This document shows positions 7,582 through 16,986 of a DNA stretch of 64,000 bases, one piece after another; position 1 is the first letter of the stretch; each line of letters begins with the position of its first letter. The stretch spans positions 434,001-498,000 of the forward strand of contig JADJAD010000008.1 of NCBI GenBank assembly GCA_016704465.1, written 5' to 3'. The notes beneath the pieces were generated by a model. It worked only from the letters and a program-made list of their open reading frames with translations, had not been told where the DNA came from and made no database searches. A program made the translations under genes and the position numbers. The stretch is from Gemmatimonadota bacterium. Its GTDB lineage: Bacteria > Gemmatimonadota > Gemmatimonadetes > Gemmatimonadales > Gemmatimonadaceae.

Positions 7582-9167
7582 CGCGTCCGCTGATCGTCAC
7601 CGAATCGCTCGGCGGGTCACCACTTGCCCGTCGGGTCGCGGAGGGCGTTGCGCCGCCGGAGTGGTACCTGCCGCGCCCCATGTCGGCCGATGCGTGGCGA
7701 TCGCGTGCGGCCGACGTTCGCGAATCGACGCCCTCGGACTGGCTGGCCCGCCTCTCGCTCGCGTTCGGCGCCACCGGCGCCGCCGGCGCCACCGGCGCCG
7801 CCGGCGCACGACTGGAACGGGTGGCGCAGGCTGGCGGTGTCGTGGTCACCACGGGGCAGCAACCCGGACTCTTCGGCGGGGCGATCTATACCTGGTCCAA
7901 GGCGATATCCGCCCTCGAACTCTGTGACGCCATCGAGCGCGAGACCGGAATCCCTGCCGCCCCCGTGTTCTGGGCGGCGACCGATGACGCGGATTTCGCC
8001 GAAGCGAGCGAGACGTGGATCTCGGTCCCCGGCGGTGCCGAGCGGTTGGTGATGGCCGGTCGTGCGTCCGACGGACTTCCCATGGCGGACTATCCGCTTG
8101 GTGACGTGCAGGACTTGCTGGATCGCCTGGAATCGTCGGCCGGATCGGCGATCGATCCGGGCATTCTCGATGCGGTGCGACTGTCCTATCATCCTCGCGC
8201 GACCGTCGGTGGTGCGTACCTGACGCTGCTGCGCGTCGTCCTCGAGCCGCTGGGAATCGCCGTGCTCGATGCGTCGCACCCGACGCTGCTCGAGGCGGGG
8301 CGCCCGATGCTCACACAGGCGCTGACGCACGGGACGGCCGTGGCCGAGGCGCTGCGCGCACGCGGTGGCGGGATGCGGGACGCGGGACACGAACCGCAGG
8401 TCGCCGACGTCGAGGGGCTGTCGCTCGTCTTCGGGCGGGACCGGGGGCTCAAGGTCCGCATCCCGTTGCGCGACGCGCACGACGTGGCGGCGCGTGGCTC
8501 GAGTGAACGCCTCTCGCCGAACGTGCTGCTGCGCCCCGTCGTCGAGCGGTCGTTGCTGCCGACGGTCGCCTACGTCGCCGGGCCGGGCGAGATCGCGTAC
8601 TTCGCGCAGGTTTCGGCGGTCGCGACCGCGTTAGGCGCGCCCGTGCCGCTCGTCGTCCCGCGCTGGTCTTGCACGATCGTCGAACCCCAGGTCGAGGCGC
8701 TCCTGCGCGCCCGTGGCGTGACCCGAGCGGAGCTGTCGTCGCCACATGCGGTCGAGGGGCGGCTGGCGCGCGAAGCAGCACCGGCGACGCTTCGCTCGGC
8801 GATGGCTGGCTGGCGCGCGCGCATCGACGAGGGGGCCGAGGCGCTCGGCGAGGCGCTGGCGGCGGAGCCCGGGCTGTTGGTCCCGGGAATCGCCGATGCG
8901 ACGCGACGCCAGATGCTGTGGCGCGCCGACCGGTTGGAGCGCCGACTCGGCGCCGCGCTCAAGCGGCGAGACCAGGCGATGCTCCATGACGTGGGGACCA
9001 TGCGGGGGGCGCTGTATCCCGGGGGGACGCGACAGGAGCGCGCCCTCAACCTGATGCCGCTGCTGGCCCGTCACGGGATGGGTGTCGTCGATGCCATGCG
9101 CCTGGCGGCGCGTCGCCATGCGCAGGCGCTCGTCGTGGGCACGTCGCTCCCGGTCGACCCGGCGTGA
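7578..9167 (+). CDS. bshC: Bacillithiol biosynthesis cysteine-adding enzyme BshC
   Basis: Proposed last enzyme of bacillithiol synthesis, joining cysteine to glucosaminyl-malate. The product is 529 residues from GTG 7578, the normal size. VVTTGQQPGLFGGAIYTW is the family's signature nucleotide-binding-like block, followed by KAISALELCD, and VFWAATDDADFAE is the conserved acidic block. An Ala/Gly-rich tandem (GATGAAGATGAAG, near residue 65) is an insertion in a surface region. bshA and bshB are not in the window. The upstream frame is open to 7407, but homology-like sequence begins at VTRPLIVTESLGG. The stop overlaps the murJ start. Confidence 0.93.
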   Translation: MTRPLIVTESLGGSPLARRVAEGVAPPEWYLPRPMSADAWRSRAADVRESTPSDWLARLSLAFGATGAAGATGAAGARLERVAQAGGVVVTTGQQPGLFGGAIYTWSKAISALELCDAIERETGIPAAPVFWAATDDADFAEASETWISVPGGAERLVMAGRASDGLPMADYPLGDVQDLLDRLESSAGSAIDPGILDAVRLSYHPRATVGGAYLTLLRVVLEPLGIAVLDASHPTLLEAGRPMLTQALTHGTAVAEALRARGGGMRDAGHEPQVADVEGLSLVFGRDRGLKVRIPLRDAHDVAARGSSERLSPNVLLRPVVERSLLPTVAYVAGPGEIAYFAQVSAVATALGAPVPLVVPRWSCTIVEPQVEALLRARGVTRAELSSPHAVEGRLAREAAPATLRSAMAGWRARIDEGAEALGEALAAEPGLLVPGIADATRRQMLWRADRLERRLGAALKRRDQAMLHDVGTMRGALYPGGTRQERALNLMPLLARHGMGVVDAMRLAARRHAQALVVGTSLPVDPA

Positions 9168-10777
9168 CGCGCCGGCGCGGCGTGCCCTCCGTCAACCCGG
9201 CGGATGCCGCCGCCAGCCGGCGTCCGGCGGCGCTGGTTGCGGTCGGCATCCTTTTGAGCCGGCTCGTGGGTCTCGTCAGGCAACGCGTCTTCTCCTATTA
9301 CTTCGGAGCCGGCGATGTGGCCGATGCGTTCACGCAGGCGTTCCGCATTCCCAACATCCTGCAGAACCTGTTTGGTGAGGGGGTGTTGTCGGCGTCGTTC
9401 ATCCCGGTGTACTCGCAACTGCGGGCCAAGGGCGACGACGTGGCGCGCCAGGAGGTCGCCGGCGCGGTGCTGGGCGTCCTGGCCTTCCTGTCAGCGATCG
9501 CGGTCCTCGCCGGCGTCGTCGCCGCGCCGGTGCTCGTTGGCGTGATCGCCCCGGGGTTCTCGGGGGCCAAACGCGACCTGACCGTGCAACTGGTCCGGGT
9601 GCTCTTTCCCGGGGCCGGCCTGCTCGTCCTGGCGGCGTGGTGCCTCGGGGTGCTCAACAGCCACGGAAAGTTCTTCCTGTCCTACGCCGCGCCGGTGCTG
9701 TGGAATGCTTGCATGATCGGGGCGCTGCTGGGCTGGGGCGGGACGGTGTCGCTCCCCCGCCTGGCGGTGCTCCTGGCCTGGGGGAGCGTCGCCGGGAGCG
9801 CCTTGCAGCTGGTGGTGCAGTGGCGCAACGTGTCGCAGGTGCTGGGGGCGTGGCGGGTCACCATGAGTACGCGGTCGCCGCATGTGCGAACCGTCCTGCG
9901 CAACTTCGCCCCCGTCTTCGTGGGGCGGGGTGTCGGGCAGCTGAGCGCGTACGTCGACTCGTTCATCGCGTCCTTCCTGGTGATGGGCGCGGTGACGATC
10001 CTCAACAACGTGCAGCTGCTGTACATGCTGCCGGTGTCGCTGTTTGGCATGTCGATCTCGGCGGCCGAACTCCCCGCCATGGCAAGTGTCACGGGCGACA
10101 GCGCCGAGATCGCCGAGCGGCTGCGCGAGCGCCTCGCGTTGGGATTGCGGCGCATCGCGTTCCTGATCGTGCCGTCGGCGGTCGCCTTTCTCGCGTTTGG
10201 CGACCTGGTCGCGCGGGTCGTGTATGAGGGGGGCGAATTCGGGGCGACCGAGGTGGAGTGGGTGTGGGGGGTGCTGGCCGGTTCTGCCATCGGGCTGCTG
10301 GCCTCGACCCTGAGCCGCCTGTATGCGAGCGCGCTGTACGCCCTGCGCGATACGCGCACGCCGCTGCGCTTTGCGATGATCCGCGTGGCCCTGACCACCG
10401 CGCTGGGATTCGCTGCTGCGCTGTGGCTCCCCACGGTGATCGACATCGACCCGCGCTGGGCAGTGACGGGGCTCACTGCGTCGGCCGGCGTGGCGGCGTG
10501 GGTCGAATTCGCGCTGCTCCGCCGGTCGGTCGCGCGCCGGATCGGCGAGGTGGCGATCTCGCCCGCCACGCTCCTGACGCTCTGGGGGTGCGCCGTGGCC
10601 GCCGCGCTCGCGGGGTGGGGGGTGCGGCTTCTACTCGGCGGCGTTTCACCATTCCTGATGAGCGGCGTCGTCCTGGCGACCTATTCGGCCGGATACGGCA
10701 TCGCAACGCTGCTGGCTGGCATCACCCAGGCGCAGGCAATCGCCGGGCGGATGCGCAGCATGCTCCGCCGCGGATGA
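9164..10777 (+). CDS. murJ: Lipid II flippase MurJ
   Basis: Integral membrane MOP-superfamily flippase that moves lipid II across the cytoplasmic membrane for peptidoglycan synthesis. At 537 residues with about 14 hydrophobic segments it matches MurJ/MviN. The opening block GILLSRLVGLVRQRVFSYYF, then ADAFTQAFRIPNILQNLFGE, carries the conserved Arg and Asn-Leu-Phe-Gly-Glu positions, and the LYASALYALRDTRTP loop is typical. GTG 9164 overlaps the bshC stop (GTGA). Confidence 0.96.
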   Translation: MTRRRGVPSVNPADAAASRRPAALVAVGILLSRLVGLVRQRVFSYYFGAGDVADAFTQAFRIPNILQNLFGEGVLSASFIPVYSQLRAKGDDVARQEVAGAVLGVLAFLSAIAVLAGVVAAPVLVGVIAPGFSGAKRDLTVQLVRVLFPGAGLLVLAAWCLGVLNSHGKFFLSYAAPVLWNACMIGALLGWGGTVSLPRLAVLLAWGSVAGSALQLVVQWRNVSQVLGAWRVTMSTRSPHVRTVLRNFAPVFVGRGVGQLSAYVDSFIASFLVMGAVTILNNVQLLYMLPVSLFGMSISAAELPAMASVTGDSAEIAERLRERLALGLRRIAFLIVPSAVAFLAFGDLVARVVYEGGEFGATEVEWVWGVLAGSAIGLLASTLSRLYASALYALRDTRTPLRFAMIRVALTTALGFAAALWLPTVIDIDPRWAVTGLTASAGVAAWVEFALLRRSVARRIGEVAISPATLLTLWGCAVAAALAGWGVRLLLGGVSPFLMSGVVLATYSAGYGIATLLAGITQAQAIAGRMRSMLRRG

Positions 10778-10802
10778 GGCGGCGACGCGTGTAGCTTTGG
10801 GT

Positions 10803-12772
10803 ATGTTCGACGCTCCCGCCGCCGTGGCCGCCAAGCTGCCGCACCTTCCGGAGTCCCCGGGCGTCTACCTGTGGAAGGACGCGGCGGGAGCGGTGCTGTA
10901 CGTCGGGAAGGCCAAGCGATTGCGCTCGCGGGTCCGGAGCTATTTCGGCAGCGATCACGTCACGTCGGTGAAGACGCAGGTGCTCGTGCGACTGATCGCG
11001 TCGCTCGACTCGATCGTCGTCCCGACCGAGGCGCATGCGCTGATTCTCGAGGCAAACCTGATCAAGGAGTACCGCCCGCGATTCAACATCGCCCTGCGCG
11101 ACGACAAGTCGTACCCCTACATCAAGGTCACGCTGCAGGAGCCGTTCCCGCGCGTCTACGTCACGCGCCGCCTGGTGAGCGACGGGGCGCGGTACTTCGG
11201 CCCCTACACCGACGTCGGCGCCATGCGCCGGGCGCTGAACGTCGTCAAGCGCATCTTCACCGTGCGCTCGTGTCACTACGCATTGCTGGACGAGGTGCCT
11301 GATCGCCCGTGCCTCGACTACCACATCGGCAAGTGCAAGGCACCCTGCGTCGGGTACCAGACCGAGGCCGACTACCGCGGGATGATCGACGAGGTCGTGC
11401 TGTTCCTGGATGGGCGCACGGCCGACGTCATACGGCGCGTGCGCGACCGGATGCAGGAGGCGTCGGCGCAGCTGAACTTCGAGCGCGCCGCCGAACTGCG
11501 CGACGCGCTGCTGAAGCTCGACAGCCTCGAGGAACCGACCGTGGTGGTGCAGGTCGAGGGTGGGGACAAGGACGTGATCGGCTACGCACGCGACGGCGAC
11601 GACGCCTGCGTGGCCATTCTCCGCATTCGGGGCGGCAAGCTGCTCGCGCGCGACCAGCGCTTCGTCGAGAACGTGGAGGGGGAGGAGGACCAGGCCATCC
11701 TTGCCGCGTACCTTGCGCGAGCCTACGTCGGCTCGCGCGAGCACGCGGCGGAGCTGATCGTGCCGATCGACTTCGACGACCGGGCGCTGCTCGAGGAGTC
11801 GTTAGGCCGGACGCGCGTGATCATCCCGCAGCGCGGGCCGCGCCGGGAGCTGGTGCAGTTGGCGGAGCAGAACGCGCGACACCTGCTGGAAGAGTTCAGC
11901 TCGCGGCGTTCGAGGCCGAGGAACGGGCGGCGAGCCCCGTCTACGACCTGCAGCGCGAACTTGGGCTCCAGAAGCTGCCGCGCGCCTTCGTCTGCTTCGA
12001 CATCTCCACGACGCAGGGAACCGACACGGTCGGCTCGTGCGTCTGGTTCGAGAACGGACGCCCGCGCCGCGCCGAGTACCGCAAGTTCAAGGTGAAGACC
12101 GTCGAGGGGACCGACGATTTCGCCTCCATGCGCGAGGTCGTCGGGCGCTACTTCGGCCGTCGGCTCGAGGAGCAGAAGCCACTGCCCGACCTGGTCGTGG
12201 TCGATGGCGGCAAGGGGCAGCTCAATGCCGCCCTCGAGGCGCTGCAGGCGTTGGGGCTTGGCGAGCTCCCGCTCATCTCGCTCGCCAAGAAGGACGAGGA
12301 GGTGTTCGTGGTCGGGCGGCGGGAGTCGATTCGCCTGTCGCGCCGCTCACCAGCGCTGCGCACCCTGCAACAGGCGCGCGACGAAGCGCATCGATTCGCG
12401 GTGACATTCAACCGGGCGCGTCGTTCAGCGCGGACACTCACGTCCGAACTGCTGCGCATTCCCGGGATCGGCCCAGGCAAGCGGCGCACGCTGCTGTCGG
12501 CATTCGGATCGCTGCAGGGGGTGCGTGACGCATCGCCCGAGGCGATCGCCGCGTTGCCGGGGTTCTCGCTGGCCGCCGCGTCCCGACTTGCCGCGTCGCT
12601 ACGACCCACCGAACTTCCCACCTCGCGGCCCACCGATTCGCCCGCCGAGCTTCCTGCACAGGCGCCCGCCGAAGCACCGCTGCCCGACTCGGTCGATCCC
12701 GTGGCGTCCAGCGATCCTGCGGGATCGCCCGTTTCCGACGGAGACGACTCGTCTCCCGCCCATTCCCCCTAG
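10803..12772 (+). CDS. uvrC: Excinuclease ABC subunit C, frameshifted at about 11898
   Basis: Dual-incision nuclease of nucleotide excision repair. The first segment (10803-11897) has the GIY-YIG domain (SPGVYLWKDA, VLYVGKAKRLRSRVRSYF), the four-Cys region (DRPCLDYHIGKCKAPC) and the UVR motif (QLNFERAAELRDAL). Reading then jumps to the -1 frame at LAAFEAEERAASPVYDL and continues with the RNase H-like domain (CFDISTTQGTDT, VVDGGKGQLNAA), two helix-hairpin-helices and a Pro/Ser-rich acidic tail. At the join, TTCAGCTC would restore frame and the expected F-K-L if one A were added. A sequencing error is more likely than real loss. The ATG at 10803 was chosen over a TTG two codons upstream. Confidence 0.92.
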
Positions 12773-12784
12773 TCGACACGACAG

Positions 12785-13930
12785 ATGACCTCCTGGACGC
12801 TCGCCTGTTCTGCCTGCGGTCACCCCGAGCTGCAGCACGCCGCCGTCGGACTCTGTCCGCAGTGTGGCCAGCCGTTCCTGGCCATCCTGGACGGGGCAGC
12901 GCCGTCGCGCGACGCGCTGCTGCCGCGCTGGGACATGTGGCGCTATTCCCCGGCGCTGCCGTTGGCCGATGGCGAAGTTCCCGTCTCGTTAGGTGAGGGA
13001 CTCACGCCGCTCTCCGATCAGCCGGCGCTGGCGTCGCTCGTGGGCGTGCGTCGACTGTGGATCAAGGACGAGGGGGTCAACCCGACGGCGTCGTTCAAGG
13101 CCCGCGGCCTGAGCGCCGCCGTGACCCGGGCCAAGGCCCGCGGCGTTCCGGGGCTGGTGGTCCCAACCGCCGGCAACGCCGGGGCGGCCCTGGCCGCGTA
13201 CGCCGCGGCGGCCGGTATGTCGGCGCGCATCTTCGCCCCCGAAACGACGCCTCGCCCGATCCTGGACATCATTCGGGCCATGGGTGTCGATCTCGTCACC
13301 ATCGACGGGCACATCGGCGACTGCGGTCGCATGAGCGTCGAGTATGCCAAGGAAACCGGGTTCTTCAACGTCGCCACCCTGCGCGAGCCCTACCGCGCCG
13401 AGGGGAACAAGACGCTGGGACTGGAGTTGGCCGAGCAGCTGGGATGGCGGCTTCCAGATGCCATCGTGTACCCCACCGGGGGCGGGGAAGGGGTGATCGG
13501 GATGTGGAAGGCCTTCGAGGAGATGCGCCGTTGGGGATGGCTCGACGCCAAGGCCCCGATGCCGAAGATGATCGTGGCCCAGGCCGCCGGCTGCGCGCCG
13601 CTCGTCCGGGCCGTGGCCGACGGGGCCGATCGGGCCACGCCGTGGGAGAATCCGTGGACGTACGCCAGCGGCCTGCGTGTGCCGGGACCGCTCGGTGATC
13701 GCCTCGTGTTGAAGACCATCAAGGAGAGCGGGGGCGATGCAGAGGCCGCGACCGAGGACGAAATTCGTGAGTTCACGGCTCGGCTGTCGCAGCTTTCCGG
13801 GATCGACGCGGCGCCCGAAGGGGGGGCGGCGCTCTTTGTCGCCGCCAAGCTGGTAAGACTGGGGCGACTCGCCCCCGACAGCGAAGTGGTCGTCTACAAC
13901 ACCGGGAGTGGCGCCAGCTACCGGGCGTAG
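12785..13930 (+). CDS. thrC: Threonine synthase
   Basis: PLP enzyme converting O-phosphohomoserine to threonine. The 381-residue protein starts with a zinc-ribbon-like segment (CSACGHPE, CPQCGQP), a variant seen in many bacterial and archaeal threonine synthases. The PLP lysine is in NPTASFKARGL, the phosphate-binding glycine loop is YPTGGGEGVIG, and NTGSG near the C-terminus completes the fold-type II core. Cysteate synthase-like paralogues share this architecture, so specificity is likely but not proven. Confidence 0.92.
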   Translation: MTSWTLACSACGHPELQHAAVGLCPQCGQPFLAILDGAAPSRDALLPRWDMWRYSPALPLADGEVPVSLGEGLTPLSDQPALASLVGVRRLWIKDEGVNPTASFKARGLSAAVTRAKARGVPGLVVPTAGNAGAALAAYAAAAGMSARIFAPETTPRPILDIIRAMGVDLVTIDGHIGDCGRMSVEYAKETGFFNVATLREPYRAEGNKTLGLELAEQLGWRLPDAIVYPTGGGEGVIGMWKAFEEMRRWGWLDAKAPMPKMIVAQAAGCAPLVRAVADGADRATPWENPWTYASGLRVPGPLGDRLVLKTIKESGGDAEAATEDEIREFTARLSQLSGIDAAPEGGAALFVAAKLVRLGRLAPDSEVVVYNTGSGASYRA

Positions 13931-13957
13931 CGCGCTGCGGGAGTGTATTTTCTCCCT

Positions 13958-15133
13958 GTGACGACCGCCATCCTCGAACCGTTCAGCGGCATCTCGGGCG
14001 ACATGATGCTCGGTGCCCTCGTCCACGTCGGGCTCGACCCGGCGTGGCTGAAGGCACTGCCGTCACGCCTCGGCCTGGCCGGCATCGAGGTTCGCGTGTC
14101 GGACGTGCAGCGCGGCATGGTCGCCTGCAAGAAGGTCGACTTCGATATTCCCGAGCAGCCCCACGGCCGACACATCGAGGAGATCCGCGCGCTGGTCGCC
14201 GCCGCGGCGCTTCCGCCCGACGTGCGCGCCGCGGCGAACGAGGCATTCACCGCGATCGCGGTCGCGGAGGGCGAAATCCACGGCATCGCGGCCGAGGAGG
14301 TCCACCTGCATGAGGTCGGGGCGGTGGACGCCATTCTCGACGTCGTGGGCGCGGTGTGGGGACTGCGTGAACTAGGCGTGACACGTGTGCGTTGCGGGAC
14401 CATCTCGCTGGGCGACGGTTTCGTGAAGGGAGCGCACGGCGTGCTCCCCGTCCCCGCGCCGGCCACGCTGCGCCTGCTGGAAGGACACGTCGTTCGCCCC
14501 GGTCCAGAGGGGACGGGAGAACTTGTCACGCCGACCGGCGCTGCCCTGGTGAAGGTGCTGTCGTCGGGTCCGATTCCCTCGCGCTTCATTCCTCGCCGCA
14601 GCGGCTACGGCGCGGGCACCAAGGACTTGCTCGGGCGCCCGAATGCGTTGCGTCTCACGCTCGCCGACGACGCGACGGTGAGCGACGAAATGCTCGAGCG
14701 ATTGGTGACGCTCGTCACTGACATAGACGACATGTCGCCGGAACTGATTGCCGGATGCGCCGACGTGCTGCGCGAGGAGGGGGCGCTCGACGTCGTGCTG
14801 ATCCCTACGCAGATGAAGAAGGGGCGTGCGGCGGTGCGCTTGGAGGTGCTGGCGTCCGAGCGGGACGCCCGGCGCCTCGAGGACCTGCTGCTGGTGCACA
14901 CGACAACGTTAGGCGTGCGGCGCGGAGCGGTGGAACGCCGCGCGCTCCCCCGCGAGGGACGGGAGGTGCAGGTGCTGGGGCACATGGTGCGGGTGAAGGT
15001 GGCCACGATGCCGAATGGTCGCACCCGCGGCAAGCCGGAATTCGAGGACATCTGGACCGTGGCGCGAGCCACCGGCCGGTCGCTGGGCGATGTCTCGTCG
15101 CTCGCGCTGGCCGCCGCGGAACGCGAGAACTGA
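13958..15133 (+). CDS. larC: LarC-like nickel-pincer cofactor nickel-insertion protein (DUF111)
   Basis: LarC inserts nickel into the pyridinium-3,5-bisthiocarboxylate mononucleotide made by LarB and LarE, forming the cofactor of lactate racemase and relatives. The hallmark start EPFSGISGDMMLGAL and EEVHLHEVGAVDAI are clear, and the protein is 391 residues as one uninterrupted frame, unlike the Lactobacillus gene that needs a ribosomal frameshift. GTG 13958 begins the conserved region; a GTG at 13943 would add five residues. No larA, larB or larE is present here. Confidence 0.9.
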   Translation: MTTAILEPFSGISGDMMLGALVHVGLDPAWLKALPSRLGLAGIEVRVSDVQRGMVACKKVDFDIPEQPHGRHIEEIRALVAAAALPPDVRAAANEAFTAIAVAEGEIHGIAAEEVHLHEVGAVDAILDVVGAVWGLRELGVTRVRCGTISLGDGFVKGAHGVLPVPAPATLRLLEGHVVRPGPEGTGELVTPTGAALVKVLSSGPIPSRFIPRRSGYGAGTKDLLGRPNALRLTLADDATVSDEMLERLVTLVTDIDDMSPELIAGCADVLREEGALDVVLIPTQMKKGRAAVRLEVLASERDARRLEDLLLVHTTTLGVRRGAVERRALPREGREVQVLGHMVRVKVATMPNGRTRGKPEFEDIWTVARATGRSLGDVSSLALAAAEREN

Positions 15134-15192
15134 CAATGGGTAGGACCCACTTCGGCGCGCGTGGCGCGCCTCATCATGTAAGGAGAGATCGC

Positions 15193-16740
15193 ATGACCCT
15201 GTTTCGCTTCTCGGCAGCCCTCGTGCTGGCGCTCGCACTTCGCCCGGCGTCAGGACTCGCGCAGGCGACCTGCGACGTCGACGAGAAGAAGCCGAACCAA
15301 GTGAAGGACGCCTCCAGCGCGCTGACGAAAGCGTCGCTGCCCATCGGAAAGCCCGAGGACAAGTTCAAGAACATTCAGCAGGCGGTCACGCTGCTGACCA
15401 AGGAGCAGGAGAAGGTCGTCTCGGCCAACCCGACCGGGTCTGCCTACGTGCTTGGTCGCGCGCTGAGTCTGTATGCCGAGCTGGCAATGGCAGCCGGCCG
15501 CGATAGCAGCATGATCGTGACGCGCTCTGCCGTGGGCTTTGCCACGGAGCCGACAGCCACGGTCGACCTGGTGGCAGTGGCCGACTCAGCCTTCGATGTC
15601 GTGGAAGCGGCGAATGCCGCGTGCAAGGAGGACATCGAGGAGTGGCGTCGCCGGATGTACGCGCCGCTCATCAATAGCGCGGTCAATGTCTACAACCAGC
15701 AGCAGACCGATTCTGCCGCCGCGCTCGTGCGGCGCGGACTGTCGATCTACGACGGCTATCGCCTCGCGTACATCGCCCACAACATCCTGGGGAACGTCCT
15801 GCAGGCCAAGGACTCCATGGACGCGGCCGTGTCGTCGTTCCAGACCATGGCGGAGCTGATGAAGGGCGACACCGCCCAGGTCGACGAGCGGAAGAGCGTC
15901 ATGCTCAACGTCGCGCAGTTGATGATGTCCCAGGGTGAGTCGCTCGAAGGAGACGCCAAGGCCGCCAAGTTCGGCCAAGCGAGCACCTACCTCGAGAAAT
16001 TCCTCGTCGAGTTCCCGAACGATCCGAAGGCGACCGCGGCGTTGGCGCGGGCCCAGATCGCCAGCGGCAACTCGGCGGCGGCCGAGAAGGTTTTTGCCGA
16101 GATGGTGAACAACCCGGACAAGTACGACGACGGCGCACTTTTCGAGGCCGGCGTCAACGCCTCGCGCGCCGACCGGCCAGCCGATGCTGCCGCGCTCTTC
16201 GTCGCGGGTTTGAAGAAGAACCCCGCCTCGCGCGACGGCCTGTTCAACCTGGTCGTGACCTACCAGAAGCTCGAGAAGTGGGACGAGGTCCCGGGCGTGC
16301 TGGAGCGCCTGCTTCGCGTGGATCCGGAGAATCCCGAGAACTACCAGCTCTGGGCACTCTACTACCAGAACGAGGCGAAGCTGCGGAAGGCGGCTGCGGA
16401 GAAGAAACCGGCGACGTCGCCCGAGGCCAAGGCGTACGCCGCCGCCAACGACTCGCTGCTCAAGTACTTCAAGCGCATGTCCGAGGCGCCGGTCAAGGTG
16501 ACGTTCAACCTGTGGGCACACGATGACGCCAAGCACACGGTCGGCGGCAGTGTCGAGAACCTGACCGAGGCAGACAAGAGCTACACGCTGAACTTCGAGT
16601 TCCTCAATGCCGCCGGCGCCGTGGTGACGTCCAAGAGCGCTACGGTCGATGGTGTGGGAGGCAAGAAGTCGAAGTCGTTCCGCGTCGAGGTCGAGGGCGA
16701 CGGCATCATCGCCTATCGCTACGCTCCGCTCGGAGGCTGA
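15193..16740 (+). CDS. Secreted TPR-repeat protein of unknown function
   Basis: 515 residues with a Sec signal peptide (Met-Thr-Leu-Phe start, hydrophobic core, likely cleavage after GLA near residue 23), so probably periplasmic or outer-membrane associated. The middle is helical repeats typical of tetratricopeptides, for example YLEKFLVEFPNDPKATAALA and VLERLLRVDPENPENYQLW. The last 90 residues look like a small beta domain (KVTFNLWAHDDAKHTVGG onward), perhaps Ig-like. A good Shine-Dalgarno AAGGAGAG precedes ATG 15193, which is rare in this window and suggests independent expression. No specific function can be assigned. Confidence 0.85.
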   Translation: MTLFRFSAALVLALALRPASGLAQATCDVDEKKPNQVKDASSALTKASLPIGKPEDKFKNIQQAVTLLTKEQEKVVSANPTGSAYVLGRALSLYAELAMAAGRDSSMIVTRSAVGFATEPTATVDLVAVADSAFDVVEAANAACKEDIEEWRRRMYAPLINSAVNVYNQQQTDSAAALVRRGLSIYDGYRLAYIAHNILGNVLQAKDSMDAAVSSFQTMAELMKGDTAQVDERKSVMLNVAQLMMSQGESLEGDAKAAKFGQASTYLEKFLVEFPNDPKATAALARAQIASGNSAAAEKVFAEMVNNPDKYDDGALFEAGVNASRADRPADAAALFVAGLKKNPASRDGLFNLVVTYQKLEKWDEVPGVLERLLRVDPENPENYQLWALYYQNEAKLRKAAAEKKPATSPEAKAYAAANDSLLKYFKRMSEAPVKVTFNLWAHDDAKHTVGGSVENLTEADKSYTLNFEFLNAAGAVVTSKSATVDGVGGKKSKSFRVEVEGDGIIAYRYAPLGG

Positions 16741-16769
16741 GCCTCGCCACGGGTCACCGGTTCAGACCG

Positions 16770-16810
16770 AACGGCGGCGTGGTCCTCACGGATCGCGCCG
16801 CCGTTGTATT
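16770..16810 (+). terminator. Inverted repeat after the TPR gene
   Basis: Perfect 10-bp arms AACGGCGGCG (16770-16779) and CGCCGCCGTT (16796-16805), 30 bases beyond the stop, followed by GTATTG. Without a real T-run this is only a probable terminator. Confidence 0.45.
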
Positions 16811-16986
16811 GCAGGGGCACTCGAACAGACTCTCGATGTGCCGTGATGGCGAAAGTGTATGTCCTGCATTGTTATCGGCCCGAGCAACTGCTAAGTTCCT
16901 TGAGGTCTGCCATCCTTGGCGGGCCGCCGTGTTTCGGGGGAAGATCGCGCACCCGCGTCCTTCCCCCGTTCGTCTCTCGCCAAGCC

